From Hoeflea sp. 108 (GTDB taxonomy: Bacteria; Pseudomonadota; Alphaproteobacteria; Rhizobiales; Rhizobiaceae): a DNA stretch of 64,000 bases. Both the position numbers and the translations under genes were made by a program. The notes below the pieces were generated by a model that saw only the letters and a program-made list of their open reading frames with translations, was not told where the DNA came from and made no database searches. Of the stretch, positions 1 to 8,066 are shown one piece after another. Where the stretch lies: assembly GCF_000372965.1 (NCBI RefSeq), contig NZ_KB890024.1, forward strand, positions 1,800,839-1,864,838. The letters run 5' to 3'. Within the stretch, counting starts at the first letter, position 1. Each line of letters begins with the position of its first letter.

Positions 1-1878
1 GCCCTGGCGCGCGGCGAACTGCGCACCATCGCGGCCACCACATGGGCCGAGTACAAGCAGCACATCGAGAAGGACCCGGCACTGACCCGCCGCTTCCAGG
101 TAGTCAAGATCGACGAACCGGACGAGGCCGCCGCCATCTTGATGCTGCGCGGGGTGGCCGGGGTGCTGGAGAAGCACCACCAGGTGCAGATCCTGGACGA
201 GGCGATCGAAACGGCTGTGAAGCTGTCGCATCGCTACATCCCGGCGCGCCAACTGCCTGACAAGGCCGTCAGCCTGCTCGATACGGCCTGCGCGCGGGTC
301 GCTGTCTCACAGCATGCGCGTCCCGGCGCGGTGGAAGACCTGATACGCCGCAAGCAGGCACTGGAGGTCGAACAGGGCATCATTGGCCGCGAGGCCGCCA
401 TCGGCATCGAGGTCGATGACAGGAAGGCGCGGGTAGCAAAAGGGCTGGCCGAGACTGAGGCGGCGCTGGCCGAGGCGGAGGCTCGTTGGGAATCTGAGAA
501 AGCGCTGGCTGCAGAAATCCTGGAGCTTCGCGCCACGCTTCGTGGGCAGGGAGTAGCGCTTGACCCGGTGGCCGCAGGCGCCTCGGAAGGGGGAACTGAG
601 GCGGAGCTGGTAGCGCCCGGCGATGAGGTTGCCGATCAGTTCCAAGGCGGTGGCCAGAGTGTTCCCGAAACCGCTACATCGGACACGGCGACCGCCGGCG
701 ACGCTGCCGATCAGGCGCAGGAATCCCCCTCACCCTTGTGGGGAGGGGCCAGGGGTGGGGCGACTCCTGGCTTTGGTGCTCCATCTGACCCCGCCGCCGA
801 CCTCGCCCGCCTCAAGGAACTCTCTGCTCAACTCGCCGCGGCGCAAGGGGAAGCACCGCTGATCCTGCTGTCGGTCGACCGCAATGCGGTTGCGGCGGTC
901 GTGCAGGACTGGACCGGCATTCCCACCGGCCGCATGCTTTCGAGCCAGACGGAGAAGGCGCTGCGCTTGGCGCAGACGCTCGCCGCGCGTGTCGTCGGCC
1001 AGGACCACGCGATGGAAATGATCGCAAAGCGCGTGCAGACCAGTCGCGCCGGGCTCGGCGCGCCGGAAAAGCCGGTCGGCGTCTTCTTGCTTTGCGGCCC
1101 GTCGGGTGTCGGCAAGACCGAGACGGCGCTGGCGCTGGCCGAGATGCTCTATGGCGGCGAGCAGAATCTGATCTCCATCAACATGTCGGAGTTCCAGGAG
1201 GCGCATACTGTTTCCACGCTCAAGGGCGCGCCCCCCGGATATGTCGGCTACGGCAAGGGCGGCATCCTTACGGAAGCCGTCAGGCGCAGGCCGTATTCGG
1301 TGATCCTGCTCGACGAGGTCGAGAAGGCGCATCCCGATGTCCACGAGATCTTCTTCCAGGTCTTCGACAAGGGCATGATGGACGACAGCGAAGGGCGGCG
1401 CATCGACTTCAAGAATTCGCTGATCCTGCTCACTTCCAATGTCGGATCGGAGGTGATCATGCAGAGGACCAAGAACGGGCAGCTGCGCGAGAAGATCGAG
1501 GACCTCGACACGGCACTGCGCGCGCCGCTGCTCAAGGTCTTTCCCGCGGCCTTCTTGGGGCGAGTCGTGACAATCCCTTATTATCCGCTGTCGGGCGACA
1601 TGATCGAGGCGATCACCCGCCATCAGTTCGGAAAGATCGCGCGCCGGCTCGCCGCCAGCCATGGCGCAGAACTGGTGATCGGCGACGGCGTCATGGACCT
1701 GATCAAGGCCCGTTGTACGGAGATCGAGTCCGGCGGCCGCATGATAGATGCGATCCTGACCAACACGCTGTTGCCGGAACTGAGCCGCGGCGTGCTCAAC
1801 CGGTCACTCGATGGGGAGAAGCTGACGCGCGTGACTGTCGGCACGTCAGGCGAGGGGTTCAGCTACGACTTTGGGTAG
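1..1878 (+). CDS. tssH: Type VI secretion ATPase TssH/ClpV, 5' end cut by window
   Basis: The reading frame is open from base 1, so the N-terminal part lies outside the window. The visible part runs from the end of AAA domain 1 (RRFQVVKIDEP, then the ClpB/ClpV-type LPDKAVSLLDTACARV) through the coiled middle domain to AAA domain 2, with Walker A GPSGVGKT, Walker B ILLDEVEKAHPDV and the pore-loop GYVGYGKGG. TssH/ClpV recycles contracted TssBC sheaths of the type VI secretion system in the cytoplasm. ClpV rather than ClpB is favoured by the PpkA-type kinase close by and by DWTGIPTGRM followed by SSQTEKALRL. The linker before AAA domain 2 is unusually long and low in complexity, and part of it is encoded by an in-frame repeat (722-764). 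The stop is TAG at 1876. Confidence 0.88.
   Translation, partial: ALARGELRTIAATTWAEYKQHIEKDPALTRRFQVVKIDEPDEAAAILMLRGVAGVLEKHHQVQILDEAIETAVKLSHRYIPARQLPDKAVSLLDTACARVAVSQHARPGAVEDLIRRKQALEVEQGIIGREAAIGIEVDDRKARVAKGLAETEAALAEAEARWESEKALAAEILELRATLRGQGVALDPVAAGASEGGTEAELVAPGDEVADQFQGGGQSVPETATSDTATAGDAADQAQESPSPLWGGARGGATPGFGAPSDPAADLARLKELSAQLAAAQGEAPLILLSVDRNAVAAVVQDWTGIPTGRMLSSQTEKALRLAQTLAARVVGQDHAMEMIAKRVQTSRAGLGAPEKPVGVFLLCGPSGVGKTETALALAEMLYGGEQNLISINMSEFQEAHTVSTLKGAPPGYVGYGKGGILTEAVRRRPYSVILLDEVEKAHPDVHEIFFQVFDKGMMDDSEGRRIDFKNSLILLTSNVGSEVIMQRTKNGQLREKIEDLDTALRAPLLKVFPAAFLGRVVTIPYYPLSGDMIEAITRHQFGKIARRLAASHGAELVIGDGVMDLIKARCTEIESGGRMIDAILTNTLLPELSRGVLNRSLDGEKLTRVTVGTSGEGFSYDFG
722..764 (+). 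repeat. GC-rich palindromic-type repeat inserted in frame in tssH
   Basis: This stretch has C-runs, a TTGTGGGG core, then G-runs. It resembles the core of the large intergenic inverted repeat at 36637-36833, which contains CCCTTGTGGGGGAGA. It is translated as SPSPLWGGARGGAT, unlike the acidic Ala/Glu-rich linker around it, and the frame is preserved. It looks like a mobile intergenic repeat unit tolerated inside a coding sequence. Family membership is inferred from sequence likeness by eye. Confidence 0.55.
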
Positions 1879-1882
1879 GGGC

Positions 1883-2149
1883 TTACCAAGGGCTGCCACT
1901 GTCACCGCCACCACCGCCTCCTCCGTCGTTCCCTTCGCTTGGCGTATGAACGACTGGCGTCGCAACCACCGGGGCAACCACGACTTTCCTGGGCTTTGCA
2001 ACCGGCGCCTTCTTCGTGGGCGCCTTCTTGACCGGAACCGGTTGCTGCACGGGCTGGACAACCTGCTCCTCCACTTTCTTCAGCGAGCCGCATCCGACGA
2101 GTGGCAGAAGCGCGCCGACAAGCAGCAGCCTGAGAGTATGCGATAGCAT
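1883..2149 (-). CDS. Small Pro/Lys/Val-rich lipoprotein, function unknown
   Basis: This is an 88-residue protein with a lipoprotein signal: a hydrophobic stretch LRLLLVGALLPLVGC in which LVGC is a lipobox, so Cys20 should be lipidated and the protein anchored in the envelope. The mature part is rich in Pro, Val and Lys (KKAPTKKAPVAKPRK) and ends in a poly-Gly run, so it is probably unfolded. It starts 12 bases after the caspase-like gene with GGGAG just upstream, so the two are probably co-transcribed. It lies beside a type VI locus but is too short for TssJ and has no visible TssJ fold. No function is assigned. Confidence 0.65.
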   Translation of the reverse strand: MLSHTLRLLLVGALLPLVGCGSLKKVEEQVVQPVQQPVPVKKAPTKKAPVAKPRKVVVAPVVATPVVHTPSEGNDGGGGGGGDSGSPW

Positions 2150-2161
2150 TTGCGTCTCCCC

Positions 2162-4885
2162 TTATGAGCCCAGCATGTCCAGTCGAGGTCGTGAATCGAT
2201 CCATTCCTTGCGCAACAGTCCGATAAGCAGATCGCGGGGTTCGCGCGGCGCATCGGCACCGAGAACGGCATTTGCCGCGTCGCGTGTCTGGCTTCCGAGC
2301 TTGCCGTCGACCGCGCCGATGTCCTGCCCCGCCCTCTGGAGTGCGAGTTGCACTTCCTTGCCGACGCTGATGTTGTCTACCTTGGCCAGTGCAGCCTTGG
2401 CATTCGCCGACACTTCCTTGGTGTCGTGGGATGCGGACAACGCCAGCAGGCGGGCAACCTCGCCTCCGTCGTGCTGCAGGGACGGATTGTCTTGAAGCAG
2501 TTCCGCAGCGAAGTACGCGCCCCAGGCGTCGCCGCGCTCGGCACTCTCGCGATACCAGCCGGCCACAGTCTTAGGGTCTGCCGACTTGTCTCGCAGGGCC
2601 ATGCGGCCGAGGAGGCGGCCGGCATAAGGATGGCCGCGTGCGCGCGCCTTCTCGAACAACTCGGCTGCACGCTTCGCGTCCTTTTGGACACCAGAACCGT
2701 CGCGGTAGAGGATGCCGAGAAGCACCAATCCATACACATCGTCCCGATTGGCGGACTCGGAGATGAATTTGAATGCCCGGGCGTCGTCCTTCTTCACGTT
2801 GCTGCCGGAGAGATACTCGGTGCCCAGCATGTTCATCGCGTAGGTGTGGCCAGACTCGGCCGCGCTCGTGACCATTGCCATGCCGCGGTCGACGTCGGCC
2901 TTGGTTCCGAGACCGGTGACCAGGGCCCGCCCGAGCGCATACTGCGAGTATGGATCGCCGCGCTTTGCCCCAGCCTCGAACAATGGGATCGCCTTGGCCG
3001 GATCACGCTTTACTGCGGCGCCGAACTGGTAGAGCCGACCGAGCAGGTAGCTCGCCCGCACATGGCCCGCGTCGCTGGCTTCATTGAGTGCCTTCAGCGC
3101 GGCATCGAACTCGCCGTCGGCATAGAGCGCGCGGGCATACTGGTACTTGAAGCGCGCAACGTCGGGATGCTCGTTGACGGCGGACTTGCAGGCCGCGAGC
3201 GCCTTCGACACGTCGATGTCGTTGGGCAGCTTGCCATCGGCGACGGCCTGCACGTCGAGCGGTTCGGCGGCCAGGGTGTCGCACTCATTGACCGAAACGG
3301 CGACGTTGATGGTGATGGGCGCTGGCGTCTTGGTCCTGACGGCCGGCACCAGCACCACCGTGCGCACGGGAGCGACCGGTTCGACCTTGGGCGCGGGCGC
3401 CGGGGCAGGGTTGGCAGCCGTCCCGGTGCCAGTGCTTTCCGGCTGCTGCGGCTTCAACGCCTCGGCGATAGGTTTCAACTCCGACAGGCCGCTGTCGGCA
3501 ACGACCTTGAGCGAGGGCCGGATACGCAGCTTGCCGATGTCCTCGGCCTTGATAAGGTCGCCTTCCGAAACCACCTGGTCGCCGATGGCGACCTGAGTCT
3601 CCGGATCGCGGCTTTCGAGCTTCAGCCAGCCCTTGGGCGCGCTGGACGAACGAACGATCTCTTCCGGCATCGGCGAGAAGCCGGTGCCGACATCCGATGC
3701 CATGGCGACGAGGATCGGCTTGGGAGCCGGTGCCTGTTCGTCGACTTCGCCCTGAGCGATGGTCAGGCTCGGCTTGATCGTCTTCGGAGCCGGTGCGCTG
3801 ACGTCGATGACGACCTTGACGATACCGCTCGCGGTGCGTCCACCTTCCGTCGTCACCGCGTAGCGGATCTCTTCGTCTTTCATGTCGCCGGACGAGGGTT
3901 TCATCATCACCGCCGATACCTCGTCGGCCGAGATTTTGCTGTCGAGATCGATCTGCCTGTCGCCCAGCCACAACGTACCGGCCTCCGGCAGCTTGGTGAA
4001 GTTGACGCTGAGGGGCGTATCTCCGCTGGTGATCGGCGGCGAGATGCGCAACGCTACGGCCTCCATCTTCGGCGGCACGCGCACCTCGCGCATGTCTTCG
4101 ATGATCAAGAGGTTCTGGCGGGTGACGAAGAAGAAGGAGGAGGTCAGGCTGGAGGCGTCCCACGGCGTCTGACGGCCGTCGGTGCGCTTGATGACTTCCG
4201 AGCGAATGTCGCTGAGCAGCTTGCGGATCTCGACATTCGGCTTCAGCGCATAGTCGGTGAAGGCGCCGGTGAACGGGCTCATGCCGTTGTTGCCGTCGAG
4301 CGCCACCTGGTCTGGCGCGGTCGAGTAGACGATCAGCGTGCCGTTCTGAGGCGTAACCGAAGCGAGCCCCTTCTTGCCCTCGACTGCCAGCTTCTTCTGG
4401 CCGACGAAATAGGCGTTGTTGGCAAAGGGATTGTCACGACAGGCATCGAGGATGGCGATCTGCAGTGACGACGTCTCGCGCATGTACTCGAGCAGGCTCG
4501 ACATGCTGTAGGCCTCTACCTCGAGGTCGTAGGACGAGGCCATGCTGGCATCGACTGGCAGCATGTAGTTGTTGCCGCCGACCTGAACCGCATGGCCGCT
4601 GTAGTAGAACAGTGCCACGTCGCCATCGTTGAGCGTGCGCAGGAAGCCCAGAACGGTTTCCTCAAGTCCTTTCTTGTTGAGATCGCGGCCGAGCGTCACT
4701 TCGAAATTGGCGCGCTCGAGAACCTCGCGAACCCGGTCGGCGTCATTGACCGCGTTCGGCAAGGTGGCGAGGTGCTGGTAGGCCGAATTGCCGATGACCA
4801 GAGCAGCGCGGCGTCCGCTGACGCGCTCGGCTGCGAATGAGGCTGTGAGAAGTAGAAGCAAGGCGAGCGCGCAAACAGCAAGCAT
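2162..4885 (-). CDS. Caspase-like (peptidase C14) protein with Sel1 repeats
   Basis: The protein has about 907 residues. I start it at the ATG at 4885, because a signal peptide (MLAVCALALLLLLTASFAAE) follows directly; an upstream ATG at 4942 would add 19 residues. Residues about 25-260 form a caspase/metacaspase fold, with catalytic His98 in YYSGHAV and Cys149 in ILDACRDNPF. A long Pro/Ala-rich spacer follows. Then come Sel1-like TPR repeats, roughly residues 590-800 (SYLLGRLYQFGAAV, SQYALGRALVTGLG, AMNMLGTEYLSGS). The C-terminus resembles a peptidoglycan-binding-like unit (QRAGQDIGAVDGKLGSQT). It is presumably exported to the periplasm. It stands divergent to the PpkA-like kinase, and a role in type VI signalling or effector handling is inferred from position only. 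Confidence 0.8.
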   Translation of the reverse strand: MLAVCALALLLLLTASFAAERVSGRRAALVIGNSAYQHLATLPNAVNDADRVREVLERANFEVTLGRDLNKKGLEETVLGFLRTLNDGDVALFYYSGHAVQVGGNNYMLPVDASMASSYDLEVEAYSMSSLLEYMRETSSLQIAILDACRDNPFANNAYFVGQKKLAVEGKKGLASVTPQNGTLIVYSTAPDQVALDGNNGMSPFTGAFTDYALKPNVEIRKLLSDIRSEVIKRTDGRQTPWDASSLTSSFFFVTRQNLLIIEDMREVRVPPKMEAVALRISPPITSGDTPLSVNFTKLPEAGTLWLGDRQIDLDSKISADEVSAVMMKPSSGDMKDEEIRYAVTTEGGRTASGIVKVVIDVSAPAPKTIKPSLTIAQGEVDEQAPAPKPILVAMASDVGTGFSPMPEEIVRSSSAPKGWLKLESRDPETQVAIGDQVVSEGDLIKAEDIGKLRIRPSLKVVADSGLSELKPIAEALKPQQPESTGTGTAANPAPAPAPKVEPVAPVRTVVLVPAVRTKTPAPITINVAVSVNECDTLAAEPLDVQAVADGKLPNDIDVSKALAACKSAVNEHPDVARFKYQYARALYADGEFDAALKALNEASDAGHVRASYLLGRLYQFGAAVKRDPAKAIPLFEAGAKRGDPYSQYALGRALVTGLGTKADVDRGMAMVTSAAESGHTYAMNMLGTEYLSGSNVKKDDARAFKFISESANRDDVYGLVLLGILYRDGSGVQKDAKRAAELFEKARARGHPYAGRLLGRMALRDKSADPKTVAGWYRESAERGDAWGAYFAAELLQDNPSLQHDGGEVARLLALSASHDTKEVSANAKAALAKVDNISVGKEVQLALQRAGQDIGAVDGKLGSQTRDAANAVLGADAPREPRDLLIGLLRKEWIDSRPRLDMLGS

Positions 4886-5165
4886 GTTCGCCGTTCGAAA
4901 CACGCGAAACAAACTGCTGGGCAGGCAATGCTCGCACACCACTTGGCCGCTCCCCTCGCGAGATCGCAGACTTTACACGGCTATGCACGGCTTGCATTCT
5001 TACGCAACGTCAGCATCCTACTTGCCAATCAGGCTGTCAACGGCGAAGCTCGGTCTGTAGGTGATCTAGCCCGGAAGACCTACCTGTTGCCGTCGGGCGT
5101 GGAGCCGCTGGCGAGGCGTGAGCGATGGACATTGCCAACGCATGCACTGACGGGAAGCGCCGGCC

Positions 5166-7172
5166 ATGACGTCGGACGACAAGACCCGCATTTCTCCAGA
5201 TACCGGCGTTCGTCAGGGCACCGAGCTCAATGGCATCTACGAGATCGACGAACACATCGCCACCGGCGGCATGGGCGAGGTCTATCGCGGCCACAACATC
5301 CAGACCGGCGACCCTGTGGCCATCAAGGTGGTGTTGCGGGAATTCGCCCGAGACCAGGGCATACTGGCGTTGTTCCGCAAGGAAGCGTCCATCCTCAACC
5401 ACCTGTCGCACGACGCCATCGTACGCTACCACGTCTTCACCATCGATCCGACGATCGGCCGGCCTTACCTTGCCATGGAGTTTGTCGACGGCCAGTCGCT
5501 GGCCGAGCGCATGCGCCAGGGGCCGCTCGACGCTCGAGACGCCCGCAGGATGCTGGCGCGGGTAGCTTCGGGGCTTGCGCTCGCGCATGAGGCGGGCGTC
5601 ATCCATCGCGACCTGTCGCCCGACAATATCGTCCTCCCCGGCGGCAGCGTCGAAAAGACCAAGATCATCGACTTCGGCATCGCGCGATCGGCCAATGTCG
5701 GCGGCGGCACACTCCTTGGCGGCAGTTTTGCCGGCAAATACAGCTTCGTGTCGCCGGAGCAGCTCGGCCTGTTCGGCGGCGAGGTGACGGAACGATCCGA
5801 CATCTATTCGCTGGGCCTTGTGCTTGCGGCTGCGCTGCGCGGCAGGCAGCTCGATATGGGTGGCTCGCCCGTCGAGGTTATCGAGAAGCGGCGCACGGTG
5901 CCGGATCTCGCGGGCGTGGATCCGGATCTTTTGCCGCTGCTCGAGGCCATGCTGCAACCCGATCCCGCGGACCGCCCGCAAAGTGCCGACGAGATCGTCG
6001 AATGGCTAAGGGAGACGGGCGGTGGAACCAGGCCGGGAACCATCGCGGCTGCGGCGTCGCTTGAGCGAGAGCCGGTTGCCCGCACAGAGCCGAGCTGGCG
6101 TACATCGGGAGGAACGACGCCGGGCAAACCGCAGCCTCCGCCGCCGGAGTCGCTGTTGCCGCGCGACGCGCCCTGGCGCAACACGTCCAAGGCGGTCAGG
6201 CCGGCGGCGCCACCGCCGCGCCAGGTCGTGCCCGCTGCTCCGCGACGGAGCAGTGCCGGGCTGATCGGCGGGATCCTGCTTGTCGTGGCCGTGGCGGCTG
6301 GAGGAGCCTACTTCGCCGGCCTTGTGGATGGCTTGTTGCCGGGTGGTGGGGCTGTGCTGCCTCCCGCAAAGGACAAGCCGGCGCTCGAACAGGCCGCAAA
6401 TGGTGGGGTAAAGGACGCGGCCAAGCCGCAGGCTACACAGCCGCAGACCGAGAGCAAGGCGCCGCCTGCCAACAAGCTGCCGCCCTCCATCGAGCCCGAG
6501 ACGGCCAAGCCACCCGAGCCGGTGAAGGAGGTCGCGGTCGAACCCAAGCCTGTTCCCGCCAGCGCGGCCGAATGGTTCAAGTCTTTCGACGGCGGCTCCT
6601 GCTTCTACGCTGCGGTGAAGGATGTCTCGGCGCCCAACCCCGCCGTCGACGGCTTTGCCACCTCGAAGGCGCCGATGGACAAGCTGGTGCGCGACTTTGC
6701 CAGCTCGTTCGGCGGCAAGCTGGTGCTGACCCCTCACATCATCGAGCGGGACCAGTGCCCGGTGGCGGATTTCCTCAAGGCCATGAAGCCAGGTTCCAGT
6801 GGGCTGCTCCTGCGTCTGAACAAGGATCAGCTGAACGCAGGAGACTCGCTCCAGGGCACATTGACGGGCGCAGGTGGCCGCGACATCAACCTGCTGCTGA
6901 TCGGAAAGGACGGTGTCGTCTATAACTTTGCCAACCTGCTCAAGCGCGCCGGGTCGGATGCGACCTTCAGCATGAAGCTCGTTCCACTCAGCGACCAGGA
7001 AATGACGGCTGCGGAACCACATCTCATCGTCGCGCTTGCCAGTGACGGCGGCCTGCGATCAGCCGACATCAAGGACCCCGAACTGGCGATCGACCTGTTC
7101 CCGCGCATACGCAGCGAGGCCGAAGCGCAGCGGGCCGACATCGCGCTCGGCTATTTCCAGTTCGGAAAGTAG
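5166..7172 (+). CDS. ppkA: PpkA-type serine/threonine protein kinase, membrane-anchored
   Basis: The protein has 668 residues. The kinase domain spans about residues 25-285, with glycine loop ATGGMGEVY, Lys54 in VAIKVV, catalytic loop HRDLSPDN (Asp149, Asn154) and metal-binding Asp169 in the DFG motif. A Pro/Ala-rich linker leads to one transmembrane helix near residues 361-387 (GGILLVVAVAAGGAYFAGL) and then an extracytoplasmic C-terminal domain of about 200 residues. This layout (cytoplasmic Hanks kinase, single membrane span, periplasmic sensor) fits PpkA, which phosphorylates the Fha scaffold to trigger type VI assembly. Neither Fha nor PppA is visible here; they may lie left of the window. 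The 280-base gap to the divergent caspase-like gene must hold both promoters. Confidence 0.8.
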   Translation: MTSDDKTRISPDTGVRQGTELNGIYEIDEHIATGGMGEVYRGHNIQTGDPVAIKVVLREFARDQGILALFRKEASILNHLSHDAIVRYHVFTIDPTIGRPYLAMEFVDGQSLAERMRQGPLDARDARRMLARVASGLALAHEAGVIHRDLSPDNIVLPGGSVEKTKIIDFGIARSANVGGGTLLGGSFAGKYSFVSPEQLGLFGGEVTERSDIYSLGLVLAAALRGRQLDMGGSPVEVIEKRRTVPDLAGVDPDLLPLLEAMLQPDPADRPQSADEIVEWLRETGGGTRPGTIAAAASLEREPVARTEPSWRTSGGTTPGKPQPPPPESLLPRDAPWRNTSKAVRPAAPPPRQVVPAAPRRSSAGLIGGILLVVAVAAGGAYFAGLVDGLLPGGGAVLPPAKDKPALEQAANGGVKDAAKPQATQPQTESKAPPANKLPPSIEPETAKPPEPVKEVAVEPKPVPASAAEWFKSFDGGSCFYAAVKDVSAPNPAVDGFATSKAPMDKLVRDFASSFGGKLVLTPHIIERDQCPVADFLKAMKPGSSGLLLRLNKDQLNAGDSLQGTLTGAGGRDINLLLIGKDGVVYNFANLLKRAGSDATFSMKLVPLSDQEMTAAEPHLIVALASDGGLRSADIKDPELAIDLFPRIRSEAEAQRADIALGYFQFGK

Positions 7173-7186
7173 TCGCCCAACCTCTG

Positions 7187-7455
7187 CTAAACCGTCGGCA
7201 GCTTACGCACCTCGGGTGCATCCAGGTCTTCGACGGCGCCCTCGTGGACCATACGGCCGCGGTCCATGATGTAGACGACGTCGGCCAGTTCACGGCAGAA
7301 ATCCAGATATTGCTCGACCAGCAGAATGGCGATGTCGGCGGTGTCGCGCAGGTAGCGGATGGCGCGGCCGATATTCTTGATGATCGACGGCCGGTGCCTT
7401 CGGTTGATTCGTCCACCAGTACCAGGAGCTTCGGTGCCGCCCGATGCTCTACCGC
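7187..7455 (-). pseudogene. Relic of a UrtE/LivF-type ABC transporter ATPase (C-terminal end only)
   Basis: On the minus strand, the frame ending at the TAG at 7189-7187 reads IGRAIRYLRDTADIAILLVE followed by QYLDFCRELADVVYIMDRG and an acidic tail. That is the C-terminus of a branched-chain amino acid/urea-type ABC ATPase, with the H-loop region altered. Just upstream another frame reads PKLLVLVDESTEG, the Walker B region with an extra residue, so there is a frameshift near 7385. Walker A and the signature motif are absent. It is a dead remnant at the junction between the type VI locus and the polysaccharide island. Confidence 0.75.
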
Positions 7456-7486
7456 TTCAGGCAAGCGATCACCTCGGTATAGCGCC

Positions 7487-7789
7487 TCAGGATACCGTGG
7501 GTCTTGTCGGAAAAGCACAAATACGGATGTCGAAATCTGCCCATGAGCAAATTTGCTCATGGATGTCATAGCCGTAGTCGACAGTCACCAGGGAGCCGTC
7601 ACCAGATATCGGATTTCCGTGATACTCAGCTTCCTTATGATAGATGATCGTACTGTCAGGTGTGAGTGCGGTACGGACAGTCACAGCGTTGACCAAAGTT
7701 CTCTGTATTGGAAAAGTGCTTATGAACAGTCCGCCAGGGCGCAAATGGGGCAATAGTCCTCCTATTCTAGGTGAAAATCCTCATCAAGC
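7487..7789 (-). pseudogene. C-terminal fragment of a SAM-dependent methyltransferase
   Basis: The minus-strand frame, ending at 7487, reads LLPHLRPGGLFISTFP and, further on, AEYHGNPISGDGSLVTVDYG. The first matches the RVLRPGG-type motif after the acidic loop of class I methyltransferases. The second matches the EYHG(D/N)P...G.LV...YG segment of methyltransferases common in glycan clusters. The N-terminal SAM-binding motif I is missing: the frame is closed by a stop just upstream, and no clear continuation is seen up to 8060. The remaining bases to rmlA are AT-rich with no recognised gene, and presumably hold the rmlA promoter. The call rests on motif likeness. Confidence 0.55.
7541..7562. repeat. 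22-bp perfect palindrome
   Basis: CCATGAGCAAA is followed directly by its exact reverse complement TTTGCTCATGG, with no spacer. It sits inside the methyltransferase relic, so its role, if any, is unknown. It could be an operator-like site or a chance product of decay. Confidence 0.7.
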
Positions 7790-8066
7790 ATGAGGATGCG
7801 GATAATATGGAAAAGCTTGTCCAGAAAGGCACTTCGGCAGTGCCCAAGGCTACCCACCTGAGGTCAAATCTGCCCTGCTCATTGTGATTGGTTGCGGTGC
7901 CATCAGCATGGCCGCTGAGAGCGTTGGAGCGGCTACGTGGACAGGCACTGACCGTGCGCGTCACAGCACGTATGGCTTTGAAATATTTTTTTCTTCGATA
8001 TCCCGAAATTGACTGCTAACATTGTTAGGGATTCGACTGTGCGCGTTGTAAAAAGGGGCTTCGTAG

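Noticed and set aside
1883..2149. TssJ lipoprotein of the type VI membrane complex
   Set aside because: It has a lipobox, but 88 residues of low-complexity sequence are too short and unlike TssJ.
2348..4468. 706-codon plus-strand frame antisense to the caspase-like gene
   Set aside because: Its His/Arg/Gly-rich translation has no domain, and the minus strand has clear catalytic motifs. It is a high-GC shadow.
8009..8040. Promoter and operator (CTAACATTGTTAG) before rmlA
   Set aside because: A TTGACT and a short palindrome are present, but the -10 box is poor. Too weak to list as a feature.
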